Shown: positions 9,766 to 21,101, numbered from the stretch's first letter. The stretch: DNA of 58,425 bases from Pseudomonadota bacterium (GCA_021805825.1 JAJZEC010000015.1:1-58425); one strand, 5' to 3'. Notes: generated from the sequence alone by a model not told the origin. Made by a program: numbers and translations.

Positions 9766-10527
9766 ATGACCACCTGCCATTGCCTTGCGCGCGCCCTGCG
9801 CGCCTGCATCCTGGGCTGCGTCCTCGGCCTGGGCTGCGCCAGCGCCGCCTGCGCCGCCGCCGCGGTACAGCCGCCGCTGCAGGCGCCGGCGATCCTGCAA
9901 CTGCAGGCCGGAGCCAGCGACGAGGTCGTTCCTCAGCGCGTCGTGGCGCTGTTGGCAGCGGTTGCGCAAGGCGACGACATCGCCGCGCTGAACCGGCAGG
10001 TCGCCGCGGAGCTGAAGGCCGCCCTCGAGCGCGCGCGTGCTTTCCCGGCGGTGCGCGCGAGCACCGGGGAGATCTACACCACTCCGCGCTGGAGCGTGGT
10101 GCAGGGCAGTTCGCGGCAGGAGGGCTGGACGGTCGGCGCGCAGTTGCACCTGCGCTCGGACGATGCCCACGCGCTGGCCTCGTTGCTCGGCGCGCTGGCG
10201 CCGCGGCTGCAACTGCAGTCGATACGCTGGGAGCTGTCGCGTGCGCAGAGCCGGCAGCAACTGGCCGCATTGAGCGCGCGGGCCATCGCGGAGTTTCGCG
10301 CGCGTGCGCTCGGCGCCGCGCGCGACTTCGGCTACACGGGCTACAGCGTTCGCCGCGTCGACCTCGGGTCGCTGCAGATCGCCGGGGCACGACCGCAGCC
10401 GTTGAGCCTGAGCGCGGTGCGCGGGCTGGCCGCGGCAAGTCCGGAGCAGCCGACCCCGGTGGCTCTGCAGCCTGGCGTGCAGCAGATCAGCGTCAGCGTG
10501 CAGGGCAGTGTTCAGTTGCAACCCTGA
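9766..10527 (+). CDS. SIMPL (DUF541) domain secreted protein
   Basis: A 253-residue exported protein with an N-terminal signal peptide ending around the ACAAAA region (about residues 1-35) and a SIMPL/DUF541 domain over the rest. Visible features are the helix-rich middle (RQQLAALSARAIAEFRARAL) and the C-terminal strand pattern ending ISVSVQGSVQLQP, both typical of the family. SIMPL proteins are periplasmic or surface-associated and are mostly of unknown function. Start ATG 9766 has AGGAGT 5 bases upstream. It is divergent from degQ, so the 228-bp gap between them may hold both promoters. Confidence 0.85.
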   Translation: MTTCHCLARALRACILGCVLGLGCASAACAAAAVQPPLQAPAILQLQAGASDEVVPQRVVALLAAVAQGDDIAALNRQVAAELKAALERARAFPAVRASTGEIYTTPRWSVVQGSSRQEGWTVGAQLHLRSDDAHALASLLGALAPRLQLQSIRWELSRAQSRQQLAALSARAIAEFRARALGAARDFGYTGYSVRRVDLGSLQIAGARPQPLSLSAVRGLAAASPEQPTPVALQPGVQQISVSVQGSVQLQP

Positions 10528-10538
10528 GCGGGTCGCGG

Positions 10539-10559
10539 CCGAGCAGGCGGGGTGCTCGG
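10539..10559. terminator. Hairpin between the convergent SIMPL and fsr genes
   Basis: CCGAGCA and TGCTCGG form a 7-bp stem around seven bases. It sits in the 42-bp gap between convergent stop codons, so it could serve both directions, but no T-tract follows on either strand. Confidence 0.4.
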
Positions 10560-10569
10560 ACGGCGGCGC

Positions 10570-11799
10570 TCAGACGGCGGCGCTTCCGGCTGCGCCGCGG
10601 GGCAGGCTGCGCGGCGGCTGCAGATCGGGCAGGAATGCGGCGAGCAGGCCGATCAGCGGCAGGAAGGAACAGACCTTGTAGACTCCGACGATGCCGATGA
10701 CATCTGCCAGCTGGCCGAGCGAGGCCGCGCCGATGCCGCCGAGCCCGAAGGCCAGGCCGAAGAACAGCCCGGACACCGCGCCGACCTTGCCGGGCATCAG
10801 TTCCTGGGCATAGACCACCATCGCCGGGAAGGCCGAGGCGAGCACGAAACCGATGATCACGGTCAGCAGCGCCGAGGTGCCGAGGCTGACGTAGGGCAGC
10901 GCCAGCGTGAACGGGGCGATTCCCAGGATCGACACCCAGATCACCCGCTTGCGCCCGATGCGGTCGCCGATCGGGCCGCCGAGCAGGGTGCCGCAGGCCA
11001 CCGCGGCCAGGAACAGGAACAGGTGCAGCTGCGCGTCGCGCACGCTGATGGAGAAGCGCTGCTGCAGGAAGAAGATCAGATAGGAGTTGATCGACGCAAG
11101 ATAGAAGAATTTGGAGAACACCAATGCCAGCAGCACCGCCATCGTCCGGCGCACCACCGATGGTGGGTGGGCTTGCACCGTGGCCGCGGCACGGCGCCGG
11201 CGCGCCGCCCCCAGGTGGTGCCCGGCCCAGCGCCCGACCATCGCCAGCAGGGCCATGCCCACCAGCGCGGCGGCGGAGAACCAGGCGATCGAACGCTGGC
11301 CGTGGCCGACGATGATCGCCGCGGCCAGCAGCGGGCCGAGGGCGCTGCCGGCGTTGCCTCCAACCTGGAAGATCGACTGCGCCAGCCCATGGCGCCCGCC
11401 CGAGGCCATGCGCGCGATGCGCGAGGATTCCGGGTGGAAGATCGACGAGCCCATGCCGACGCAGGCCGCGGCGGCCAGCACATGGCCGAAGCTGTCGGCG
11501 CGCGACAGCAGCAGCAGGCCGACGAAGGTGAACCCCATGCCGAGGGACAGCGAATAGGGGCGTGGCCGACGGTCGGTGTACATGCCCACCAGCGGCTGCA
11601 GGATCGACGCCGTGATCTGGTAGGTCAGGGTGATGAGCCCGATCTGGCCGAAGCTCAGGTGCAGGTTGCCCTTGAGCAGCGGGTAGATTGCCAGCATCAA
11701 CGACTGCATCATGTCGTTGAGCAGGTGCGACAGGCTGATTGCGCCGAGCACCGGGAAATGCGTCCCCTGGCTGGCTGGAGCGGTTTCGGTTCGCGACAT
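10570..11799 (-). CDS. fsr: Fosmidomycin-resistance-like MFS efflux transporter (Fsr family)
   Basis: A 409-residue major facilitator transporter with about 12 hydrophobic segments. The stretches ISLSHLLNDMMQSLMLAIYP, GMGSSIFHPESSRIARMASG and GRHGLAQSIFQVGGN are characteristic of Fsr, the fosmidomycin efflux protein. Proton-coupled drug export from the cytoplasm is inferred; the native substrate is not known. ATG 11799 (MSRTETAP) is used because upstream in-frame codons are low complexity. It follows the PfkB gene on the same strand by 141 bp, so separate transcription is possible. Confidence 0.9.
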   Translation of the reverse strand: MSRTETAPASQGTHFPVLGAISLSHLLNDMMQSLMLAIYPLLKGNLHLSFGQIGLITLTYQITASILQPLVGMYTDRRPRPYSLSLGMGFTFVGLLLLSRADSFGHVLAAAACVGMGSSIFHPESSRIARMASGGRHGLAQSIFQVGGNAGSALGPLLAAAIIVGHGQRSIAWFSAAALVGMALLAMVGRWAGHHLGAARRRRAAATVQAHPPSVVRRTMAVLLALVFSKFFYLASINSYLIFFLQQRFSISVRDAQLHLFLFLAAVACGTLLGGPIGDRIGRKRVIWVSILGIAPFTLALPYVSLGTSALLTVIIGFVLASAFPAMVVYAQELMPGKVGAVSGLFFGLAFGLGGIGAASLGQLADVIGIVGVYKVCSFLPLIGLLAAFLPDLQPPRSLPRGAAGSAAV

Positions 11800-11940
11800 G
11801 GGCGGGCGCGCGGAGGAAGGCGCTGTGGAAAGTGCTGGAGAAGGCGATGCGGCCGGCAGTCCGAACGCATCGGAACGCCGCACCAGCGCGCAACCCCTCA
11901 CTGTAGTGCTGCGCGGAAATTCCTGCCGGGCGCGGCGCGC

Positions 11941-12903
11941 TCAGGCGGCGCGCGCGCCGCCCACCGCGCCGGACGAGACGTCGCCGTAGGCCTCGCGCAT
12001 GTCCTGCAAGGCCTGCTGCAGATCCAGGCTGTGGTTCTGCGGGCCGCTGCAGGCCACCTTGCGCGCCCCCAGCACGTTGCCCAGGCGGCAGGCATCGGGC
12101 AGCGACCACCCGGCCTCCAGTGCCCACAGCAGCGCGCCGCGGAAGGCGTCGCCGCAGCCGGTTGGGTCGACCACCCGGGAAGCACGCACCCCCGCGACCG
12201 TGCTGCAGGTGCCGCCTTCATGCACCTCGCAGCCCTGCGCGCCGCGCGTGACCACCAGTCCGCGCAGTTCGGTCGCGATCTGCTGCAGGCTCCAGCCGGT
12301 GCGCGTGCACAGCATCGCGGCCTCGTAGTCGTTGACCACCACCCACGTGGCCTGGCGCACGAACTCCCGCAGTTCGTCGCCGTCGAACATCGGCAGTCCC
12401 TGCCCGGGGTCGAACACGAAAGGCAGTCCGGCTTGCGCCATCTGCGCGGCATGCTCGAGCATCGCCTGGCGTCCGTCCGGAGCGATGATGCCCAGGCGCA
12501 GTTCGGGCAGTTGCGGGATGTCCTGCGTATGCGCGAACTGCATGGCCCCCGGGTGGAACGAAGTGATCTGGTTGTCGTCCCGGTCGGTGACGATGTGCGC
12601 CTGCGCGGTGTGGCTGCCGGCGACCACCCGCACGAACCGGCGGGAGATGCGCAGCTCGTCGAGGCGGTGCTCGTAGTCGGCGCCGTCGTCGCCAAGCGCT
12701 GCCAGCATCAGCGGGTCACCGCCCAGCAGCTTGAGGGTGTAGGCGATGTTGCCCGCGCAGCCCCCGAACTCGCGACGCAGTTCGGGAACCAGGAACGCGA
12801 CGTTGAGCACATGGATCTTGTCGGGCAGGATGTGCTCGGCGAAGCGGCCGTCGAAGGTCGCGATGGTGTCGAAGGCAAGCGAGCCGCAAATCAGGCTGGA
12901 CAT
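11941..12903 (-). CDS. PfkB-family carbohydrate/nucleoside kinase (adenosine-kinase-like)
   Basis: A 320-residue ribokinase-superfamily enzyme. The PfkB signature 1 region is FGGCAGNIAYTLKLLGG (about 47-63). Signature 2 is DPTGCGDAFRGALLWA near residue 250, with the catalytic Asp in GCGD. The N-terminus MSSLICGSLAFDTIATFDG matches the group annotated as adenosine kinase or sugar kinase in Burkholderiales. The phosphorylated substrate cannot be read from sequence. Start ATG 12903. It lies just downstream of tpx on the same strand. Confidence 0.9.
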   Translation of the reverse strand: MSSLICGSLAFDTIATFDGRFAEHILPDKIHVLNVAFLVPELRREFGGCAGNIAYTLKLLGGDPLMLAALGDDGADYEHRLDELRISRRFVRVVAGSHTAQAHIVTDRDDNQITSFHPGAMQFAHTQDIPQLPELRLGIIAPDGRQAMLEHAAQMAQAGLPFVFDPGQGLPMFDGDELREFVRQATWVVVNDYEAAMLCTRTGWSLQQIATELRGLVVTRGAQGCEVHEGGTCSTVAGVRASRVVDPTGCGDAFRGALLWALEAGWSLPDACRLGNVLGARKVACSGPQNHSLDLQQALQDMREAYGDVSSGAVGGARAA

Positions 12904-12951
12904 GGCAAGGCGGGGCCGTAGTGCGTACGGCCCACACTGTAGCGCCTGCGC

Positions 12952-13452
12952 TCAGGCCAGCGCCGCCAGCGCTGCCGCGTAGTCGGGTTCCTCGGCGACC
13001 TCGGAGACGAGCTGGCTGTGCAGCACCTTGTCGTTCTCGTCGAGCACGACCACCGCGCGCGCGGTCAGGCCGCGCAGCGGCCCGTTGCTCATGTCCACGC
13101 CCCAGTCGGGCAGGAAATCGGGGTTCCGGAAGGTCGACAGCGTCAGCACGTTGTCCAGCCCCTCCACACTGCAGAAGCGGCTGGCGGAGAAGGGCAGGTC
13201 GGCCGACACCACCAGCACCACGGTGTTGCGCAGCGATCCGGCGTGCTGATTGAACTGCCGCGCCGATTGCGCGCAGGTCGGGGTGTCCAGCGAGGGCACG
13301 ATGTTGAGTACCTTGCGCTTGCCGGACCAGGCGTCCAGGCCCACGTCGGCCAGGCTCTTGTCGGTCAGGCGCAGTGCCGGTGCCTTCGTCCCGGGCTGGG
13401 GCAGGGTGCCGCGGACATCGATCGGGTTGCCACGCAGGGTGATCTGGGCCAT
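12952..13452 (-). CDS. tpx: Thiol peroxidase Tpx (atypical 2-Cys peroxiredoxin)
   Basis: A 166-residue periplasmic/cytosolic-type thiol peroxidase reducing hydrogen and alkyl peroxides with thioredoxin. The peroxidatic Cys60 lies in [16 protein letters not shown] and the resolving Cys94 in [11 protein letters not shown], the spacing expected for Tpx. The N-terminus [15 protein letters not shown] is family-typical. ATG 13452 has AGGAGA 8 bases upstream. An imperfect 14-bp inverted repeat lies 42 bases upstream of the start. tRNA-Ala and its terminator precede it on the same strand. Confidence 0.96.
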   Translation of the reverse strand: MAQITLRGNPIDVRGTLPQPGTKAPALRLTDKSLADVGLDAWSGKRKVLNIVPSLDTPTCAQSARQFNQHAGSLRNTVVLVVSADLPFSASRFCSVEGLDNVLTLSTFRNPDFLPDWGVDMSNGPLRGLTARAVVVLDENDKVLHSQLVSEVAEEPDYAAALAALA

Positions 13453-13493
13453 CGGGGGATTCTCCTGGTTGGGGCGGCGCATGGCGCGCGAAG

Positions 13494-13525
13494 GGGCTGG
13501 CAAGCATCTACATGCTAGCCAGCCC
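13494..13525 (-). promoter_or_regulatory. 14-bp inverted repeat in the tpx leader
   Basis: Arms GGGCTGGCAAGCAT (13494-13507) and ATGCTAGCCAGCCC (13512-13525) pair with one mismatch around CTAC. The element is 42-73 bases ahead of the tpx ATG, where an operator or leader hairpin would act. No OxyR-type consensus is evident. Confidence 0.45.
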
Positions 13526-13615
13526 GGATGCATGACGGCTGGCGTGCGCTAAACCCACGCGAGCGAAATGGGAAAGCGATCCGAAGCGATCCTGCGTTCC
13601 AGCCCATGCAGGCGC

Positions 13616-13648
13616 AAAAAAGCCCGGACATGCACAGCATGTCCGGGC
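13616..13648 (-). terminator. Rho-independent terminator of tRNA-Ala
   Basis: On the minus strand a perfect 12-bp stem (arm GCCCGGACATGC, 13622-13633, pairing with 13637-13648) with a 3-base loop is followed by six Ts (13616-13621). It starts 8 bases after the tRNA 3' end. Confidence 0.92.
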
Positions 13649-13655
13649 CCGCAAG

Positions 13656-13731
<76 letters not shown>

Positions 13732-13742
13732 GCAAGCAGGAA

Positions 13743-13769
13743 ATCATACCTGATGTGCGCGTGGAGCAA
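13743..13769 (-). promoter_or_regulatory. Probable tRNA-Ala promoter
   Basis: On the minus strand TATGAT (13743-13748) lies 11 bases before the tRNA 5' end. TTGCTC (13764-13769) upstream is separated by 15 bases, a short but tolerable spacing for a stable-RNA promoter. Confidence 0.45.
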
Positions 13770-13793
13770 CAGTGCGCGGCCGCGGCCTGCGGT

Positions 13794-14567
13794 TCAGGCG
13801 CTGCCGCGGCGGAATACCAGGCGCGATGCATCGGAGGCATCGGCGCTGTAGGCGTAGCCTTCGACGTCGAAATGGCGCAGTGCCTGCGGATCGTCGACGC
13901 GCCTGGTGATGATCCAGCGCGCCATCAGGCCGCGCGCGCGCTTGGCATGCACGCCGATCACCCGCCAGCGGCCGTCGCCGCCTTCCTGGAAGACCGCATG
14001 CACCACGGGCAGACCGAGCGCGGTGGTGTCGACGGCGCGAAAATATTCTTCGGAGGCCAGGTTCAGCAGGATCGGCGTGTGGTGCCGCTCCAGCTGCTCG
14101 CGCAGCGCCAGCGCGATGCGCGAGCCCCAGAAGGCGTAGAGATCGCGTCCGGCCGGGTTGTGCAGACGGGTTCCCATTTCCAGGCGATAGGCCTGCAGCC
14201 GATCCAGCGGCCGCAGCACGCCGTACAGCCCGCTGAGCATCACGACATGCTCCTGCGCCCATTGCAGATCCTCGGGCGCAAGCTGCGGGGCGTCCAGTCC
14301 GGTGTAGACATCGCCCGCGAAGGCCAGGATCGCGGGTCGGCTGTTGCCCGGCTCGGCGCGCCGCGACCACTGCGCGAAGCGCTGCCGGTTGAGTTCCGCC
14401 AGCCGCGGAGAAATGTCCATCAGCCGGCCGAGCGCGGCCGCGTCGTGGCCGCGCAGCAGATCGACCAGGCGCGCCGCATCGTCCAGCATGCGCGGCTCGG
14501 TGGCGGGCAGCGGCGGCGCCGCCCTTTGCATGTCCAGGGTCTTCGCGGGGGACAGGGCAAGGAGCAT
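13794..14567 (-). CDS. yaaA: Peroxide stress protein YaaA (UPF0246)
   Basis: A 257-residue cytoplasmic DUF328/YaaA protein, which in E. coli limits intracellular unincorporated iron during H2O2 stress. Family landmarks are the N-terminus MLLALSPAKTLD, AFAGDVYTGLDA, LSGLYGVLRPLD, YRLEMGTRL, NLASEEYF and a C-terminal GFxF-like segment replaced here by GYAYSADASDASRLVFRR. ATG 14567 gives the family-standard N-terminus. It is divergent from a beta-hydroxyacid dehydrogenase, with a -10-like TACACT at 14598-14603 in the gap. Together with tpx it forms a small oxidative-stress neighbourhood. Confidence 0.93.
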   Translation of the reverse strand: MLLALSPAKTLDMQRAAPPLPATEPRMLDDAARLVDLLRGHDAAALGRLMDISPRLAELNRQRFAQWSRRAEPGNSRPAILAFAGDVYTGLDAPQLAPEDLQWAQEHVVMLSGLYGVLRPLDRLQAYRLEMGTRLHNPAGRDLYAFWGSRIALALREQLERHHTPILLNLASEEYFRAVDTTALGLPVVHAVFQEGGDGRWRVIGVHAKRARGLMARWIITRRVDDPQALRHFDVEGYAYSADASDASRLVFRRGSA

Positions 14568-14705
14568 CGTCAGGTTCCGTGGGGCGGGGCGCGCAGCAGT
14601 GTAGTGCCCGCTGGCCCGCTCCCGCACGCGGGGGGCCGGCGGCCTGTTACGCTGACCGCACCCCCTTTCCGCGCGGCCGCCGGCTCCCGGCGCGCGCCTG
14701 CCGCC

Positions 14706-15608
14706 ATGCCCCCTTCCGCCCCATCCTCTGTGCGCATCGGCTATATCGGACTGGGCGGCATGGGCTGGCCGATGTTGTCGCGCCTGCGCGCCGCCGGTCA
14801 TCCGGTGCGCGTGTGGGCGCGCAATCCGGAGCGTGTGCCGCAACTCGCGGGCTCGGGCATCGAGCTGCTGCCCAGCCCGGCCGCGCTGGCCCGCGCGGTC
14901 GACGTGGTGTGCACCAATGTCACGTCCACCGCCGACGTCGAACAGGTGCTGCTCGGATCCTCCGGTGTGGTGCATGGCGCCACCCCCGGACTGTTGTGCA
15001 TCGACCACAGCACCATCGCGCCGAACGGGGCGCGGCAGATCGCCCAGGCGCTTGCGGAGCGCGGGATCGCTTTCGTCGAGGCCCCGGTATCGGGCGGCGT
15101 GCAGGGCGCCCGCGACGGTACGCTGTCGATCATGGCCGGAGGCAGTCAGGCCGAGTACGAGCGTGCGCTGCCGCTGCTGCGCCTGCTCGGCAGTCAGGTA
15201 CGCTACCTTGGGCCGAGCGGCAGCGCCCAGGTGTGCAAGCTGTGCAATCAGTTGGTGCAGGTGGTGACCATCCAGGGCATCGCCGAGGCGATGCGGCTGG
15301 CTGCCGCGCAGGGCTGCGACCTGCACCAGGTGCTGCAGGCGCTGGCGGCCGGTTTTGCCGGCAGCCGCATGCTCGACCTCATGGGGCCGAAGATGGCGCA
15401 GCGCGACTTTCGTGCCGGCATCGAGGCGCGCCTGCACGCCAAGGATTTCGGCCTGCTCGACGAGACGGCGCGGCAGGCCGGACTGCGCCTGCCGGCGCAG
15501 CAACTGGTGCTGCAGCAGTTGCGCCAGCTGATGGCCGAGGGCTGGGGCGGCGACGACACCAGCTCGCTGTTGCGCGTGCTGGAGCTCGACACCGCCCCGC
15601 CGGGCTGA
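14706..15608 (+). CDS. 3-hydroxyisobutyrate dehydrogenase-like NAD(P)-dependent beta-hydroxyacid dehydrogenase
   Basis: A 300-residue member of the 3-hydroxyisobutyrate/tartronate semialdehyde/glyoxylate reductase family. The Rossmann motif GYIGLGGMG is at 12-20. The substrate-binding loop is EAPVSGGVQGARDGTLSIMAGG (about 125-146, where only the start SGGVQGA is diagnostic). The catalytic Lys178 and Asn181 lie in KLCNQ. A C-terminal helical domain has the KDFGLL motif. The exact substrate is uncertain. ATG 14706 is chosen; the open frame continues upstream through the divergent region but loses family resemblance. It converges on acnA with a 16-bp gap. Confidence 0.92.
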   Translation: MPPSAPSSVRIGYIGLGGMGWPMLSRLRAAGHPVRVWARNPERVPQLAGSGIELLPSPAALARAVDVVCTNVTSTADVEQVLLGSSGVVHGATPGLLCIDHSTIAPNGARQIAQALAERGIAFVEAPVSGGVQGARDGTLSIMAGGSQAEYERALPLLRLLGSQVRYLGPSGSAQVCKLCNQLVQVVTIQGIAEAMRLAAAQGCDLHQVLQALAAGFAGSRMLDLMGPKMAQRDFRAGIEARLHAKDFGLLDETARQAGLRLPAQQLVLQQLRQLMAEGWGGDDTSSLLRVLELDTAPPG

Positions 15609-15624
15609 GCCCGGCCCGCCCGCC

Positions 15625-18366
<2,742 letters not shown>

Positions 18367-18421
18367 GGCTGGCTCCGAAAGAGGGGTCGAGTCGGTGAAG
18401 GTGGGCCCCGGCGGGGGGCTG

Positions 18422-18856
18422 TTACTTGCGGGCGAGGAAGGTTCCGGCGGGCACGGGGTTGCAGTTGTCGGCCAGGCGGATCATGTGCTTGTTGTCGAAC
18501 AGCATGCTCTTGGCCGGAATCTGGATCATCACCAGACCGGCCTTGCGGTCGTCGAAGTGGTAGGCGCCGGTCGTCGTCGGCTTGCGCTGCAGCAGGTAGT
18601 GCCGGCCTTTCCAGGTCAGGCGGATCGCGCGGTCGTCGGGCCCCTCGGCCTGCACGTCGATGCGCTCGCGGGAGCCGCAGACCATCCACCCCGACTTCAT
18701 CTTGTAGCTCGGAACGGGATAGGAGAGTTGCGCCCCGTGGGCCGCCGAGGCGTCGGCCGCGGGAGCGCCGGGGGCGAGCACCACCAGCAGCAGCCCGCAG
18801 GCGGCGGACAGGCGGGACAGGCCGGGCAGGCGGCGAGCAGGCAGGGAAGGCTTCAT
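18422..18856 (-). CDS. Small exported protein, possibly MliC-like
   Basis: A 144-residue protein. The N-terminal signal peptide ([20 protein letters not shown], hydrophobic to about residue 35) leads into a roughly 100-residue beta-rich domain with two cysteines, [11 protein letters not shown] and RLADNC, near its ends. The pattern of early Cys, Arg-rich strands, [16 protein letters not shown] strand and late Cys recalls the lysozyme-inhibitor MliC fold, but this is only a resemblance. ATG 18856 is the first start with a signal peptide. It lies between acnA and mdh, an odd place for an envelope protein, and has a 12-bp-stem hairpin in its leader. Confidence 0.75.
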   Translation of the reverse strand: MKPSLPARRLPGLSRLSAACGLLLVVLAPGAPAADASAAHGAQLSYPVPSYKMKSGWMVCGSRERIDVQAEGPDDRAIRLTWKGRHYLLQRKPTTTGAYHFDDRKAGLVMIQIPAKSMLFDNKHMIRLADNCNPVPAGTFLARK

Positions 18857-18890
18857 GAGGGTCGGGCTCCGCAGCGGGGGTCGGATCCGC

Positions 18891-18921
18891 CGGCGGGCGA
18901 TGCACGCATCATCGCCCGCCG
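18891..18921 (-). promoter_or_regulatory. 12-bp-stem hairpin between mdh and the small exported gene
   Basis: Arms CGGCGGGCGATG and CATCGCCCGCCG pair perfectly around seven bases. The element sits about 100 bases after the mdh stop and 35 bases before the next start on the minus strand. A -10-like TATACA is just upstream near 18955. No T-tract follows, so it may be a leader structure or an attenuator. Confidence 0.45.
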
Positions 18922-19019
18922 CCGGGGCAGGTACGAGACAGGTGCGGCGCAGTGTATATCCACCGCGCGGCCGCACCGCCGCCTCGCTTGCTGCCGATGC
19001 CGGCCGCTCGCGGCGTCGC

Positions 19020-20006
19020 TCACAGCAGATGCTGGACGCCTTCGCGCTCCTCCAGCAGTTCGGCCAGCGTCTTGTCCAGCCGCGACTGGGAGAATTCGTC
19101 GATCGGCAGCCCCTGGATGCGCTGGTAGCTGCCGCCGGCGCAGGTTACCGGGACGCCGAACACCACATCTTCCGGAACGCCATAGGATCCATCCGAGGGC
19201 ACGCCCATCGTCACCCAGCGGCCGTTGCTGCCCAGGATCCAGTCGTGCATGTGGTCGATCGCCGCGTTTGCCGCCGAGGCCGCGGAACTCAGGCCGCGCG
19301 CCTCGATGATCGCCGCGCCACGCTTGCCCACGGTCGGCAGGAAGGTGTCGCGGTTCCAGGCCTCGTCGCCGATGATGTCCTTCACCGCGCGGCCGTCGAC
19401 GGTGGCGAAGCGCCAGTCGGCGTACATGGTCGGGGAGTGGTTGCCCCAGACGCAGAACTTCTCGATCGACGCGACCGGCTTGCCCATCTTGCCCGCCAGT
19501 TGCGACAGCCCGCGGTTGTGGTCCAGCCGCAGCATCGCCGTGAAGTTGCCCTTGCGCAGATCAGGGGCCGACTTCATCGCGATGTAGGCGTTGGTGTTGG
19601 CCGGGTTGCCCACCACCAGCACGCGCACGTCGCGCTTGGCCGCGGCGTTCAGCGCCTTGCCCTGGGCGGTGAAGATCTGGGCGTTGGCCGACAGCAGGTC
19701 GCGGCGCTCCATGCCCGGGCCGCGCGGGCGCGCGCCCACCAGCAGAGCGCAGTCGATGTCCTTGAAGGCGGTGCTGGGGTCGGCGTGGCCGCTCATTCCC
19801 GCCAGCAGCGGGAAGGCGCAGTCCTCCAGTTCCATCATCACCCCCTTGAGCGCCTTCTGGGCCTTCTCGTCGGGAATTTCCAGCAGTTGCAGGATCACCG
19901 GCTGATCCTTGCCGAGCATTTCGCCGGAGGCGATGCGGAACAGCAGGGCGTAGCCGATCTGGCCGGCGGCGCCGGTGACGGCGACGCGCATGGGGGCTTT
20001 GGTCAT
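19020..20006 (-). CDS. mdh: Malate dehydrogenase (NAD)
   Basis: A 328-residue malate dehydrogenase of the cytosolic-like group common in betaproteobacteria. The nucleotide-binding motif [11 protein letters not shown] is at 12-22. [15 protein letters not shown] and the catalytic His in [13 protein letters not shown] are present, as is the mobile-loop region [15 protein letters not shown] with the Arg residues that bind malate. Start ATG 20006. It heads the minus-strand arm mdh - exported protein - acnA. It has a good promoter (20144-20172), placing about 130 bases of leader ahead of the gene and a palindrome just upstream of the -35 box. Confidence 0.97.
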   Translation of the reverse strand: MTKAPMRVAVTGAAGQIGYALLFRIASGEMLGKDQPVILQLLEIPDEKAQKALKGVMMELEDCAFPLLAGMSGHADPSTAFKDIDCALLVGARPRGPGMERRDLLSANAQIFTAQGKALNAAAKRDVRVLVVGNPANTNAYIAMKSAPDLRKGNFTAMLRLDHNRGLSQLAGKMGKPVASIEKFCVWGNHSPTMYADWRFATVDGRAVKDIIGDEAWNRDTFLPTVGKRGAAIIEARGLSSAASAANAAIDHMHDWILGSNGRWVTMGVPSDGSYGVPEDVVFGVPVTCAGGSYQRIQGLPIDEFSQSRLDKTLAELLEEREGVQHLL

Positions 20007-20143
20007 GGGTGCACTCCGAAAGAGCCGTTGCAGGGGCGGGTGGGCCGGGCGAAGGCCCGGATCCGGACGAGGGAGAACTCGGGCGGTGGATTCCTGGAGC
20101 AGCGCGCGCACCCGGAGCGGGCGCCATGCTGCGTTGCAATGGC

Positions 20144-20172
20144 AGTGTAGGTGGGGCGCGCAAGGGCGTCAA
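20144..20172 (-). promoter_or_regulatory. mdh promoter
   Basis: On the minus strand TTGACG (20167-20172) and TACACT (20144-20149) are separated by exactly 17 bases. Each resembles the sigma-70 consensus (5/6 and 4/6). The palindrome at 20180-20197 begins 8 bases upstream of the -35 box. Confidence 0.7.
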
Positions 20173-20179
20173 TGCACTT

Positions 20180-20197
20180 ATGTCTTATATAAGACAT
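20180..20197. promoter_or_regulatory. Perfect 18-bp palindrome, probable GntR operator
   Basis: ATGTCTTATATAAGACAT is a perfect palindrome in an otherwise GC-rich gap. It lies 42 bases before the gntR start and just upstream of the mdh promoter. A GntR dimer site is the natural reading. A further GGACAT half-site follows at 20204-20209. Whether it represses gntR-sdh, activates mdh, or both cannot be read directly. Confidence 0.75.
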
Positions 20198-20238
20198 CTA
20201 TTAGGACATGCTGGACAAGGGGCAACGCCTGTGCTGCA

Positions 20239-21018
20239 ATGCAACGCATGGTTTCCAGCGCCCCAGCACCGACCAGCACCACCGGCAGCGCCGCGGCCCC
20301 GGTGTTCAGTCCGTTGTACCGGCAGATCAAGGCCCTGCTGACGCGGGCGCTGCAGGAAGGGGAGTGGAAGCCTGGTGAGTTGATTCCCAGCGAGGCCGAT
20401 CTGGCTTCGCGCTTCGGGGTCAGCCAGGGCACGGTGCGCAAGGCCATTGACGAACTGGCGGCGGAGAACCTGCTGGTGCGTCGCCAGGGGCGCGGTACCT
20501 TTGTCTCGACCCACCACGAGGCGCAGGTCAAGTTCCGTTTCCTGCGCCTGGTGCCGGAAGGCGAGAACGCGCAGGGCCTGCGCATGGAACGGGAATTCCT
20601 CGAATGCCATCGCGTGCGCCCGCCGGCCGACGTGGTGCGCCTGCTCGGGATCCGCGCCGCCGACATGGTGCTGCAGATCCGTCGCATCCTGCGCATCGGC
20701 GGCGAGCCGGTCGTCTACGAGGACATCTACCTGCCCGCCGGCCCCTTTCGCGGGCTGACCGCCGAGCGTCTGGAGCGCTACCGCGGCCCGCTGTACGCGA
20801 TGTTCGAATCGGAATTCGGGACCCGCATGGTGCGCGCGGAGGAGAAGATCCGCGCCGTCAATGCCTCGCCGCAGGAGGCCGAACTGCTGCGGGTGCCGCA
20901 GGGGCAGGCGCTGCTCTCGGTGGAACGCCTGTCCTTCAGCTACGGCGACCAGCCGGTCGAACTGCGGCGCGGCCTGTACTCCACCGCCCACCACTACTAT
21001 CGCAACGAACTCAACTGA
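20239..21018 (+). CDS. GntR/HutC-family transcriptional regulator of the TCA locus
   Basis: A 259-residue regulator. The N-terminal winged helix-turn-helix (about 30-95) contains the GntR signature IPSEADLASRFGVSQGTVRKA and the wing RRQGRGTFVS. The C-terminal UTRA ligand-binding domain (about 110-255) contains RIGGEPVVYEDIYLP, typical of the HutC subfamily. The effector is probably a small organic acid, by analogy only. ATG 20239 is used; ATG 20248 is an alternative, and neither has a strong ribosome-binding site. It precedes sdhCDAB by 83 bp and is divergent from mdh, so it is the obvious candidate for controlling both arms through the palindrome at 20180. Confidence 0.92.
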   Translation: MQRMVSSAPAPTSTTGSAAAPVFSPLYRQIKALLTRALQEGEWKPGELIPSEADLASRFGVSQGTVRKAIDELAAENLLVRRQGRGTFVSTHHEAQVKFRFLRLVPEGENAQGLRMEREFLECHRVRPPADVVRLLGIRAADMVLQIRRILRIGGEPVVYEDIYLPAGPFRGLTAERLERYRGPLYAMFESEFGTRMVRAEEKIRAVNASPQEAELLRVPQGQALLSVERLSFSYGDQPVELRRGLYSTAHHYYRNELN

Positions 21019-21101
21019 ACGTGCGTACACGCAGTAAAAACCCTGCCCTTACGGCTTGCAAGCAATAAACTCGCGAACCGAACCCCAGCGAGGTCACCAA
21101 C

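Noticed and set aside
13755-14705. N-terminal extension of the 3-hydroxyisobutyrate dehydrogenase-like protein across yaaA
   Set aside because: The frame stays open only by chance. The family starts at the Rossmann fold, and the extension is antisense to yaaA.
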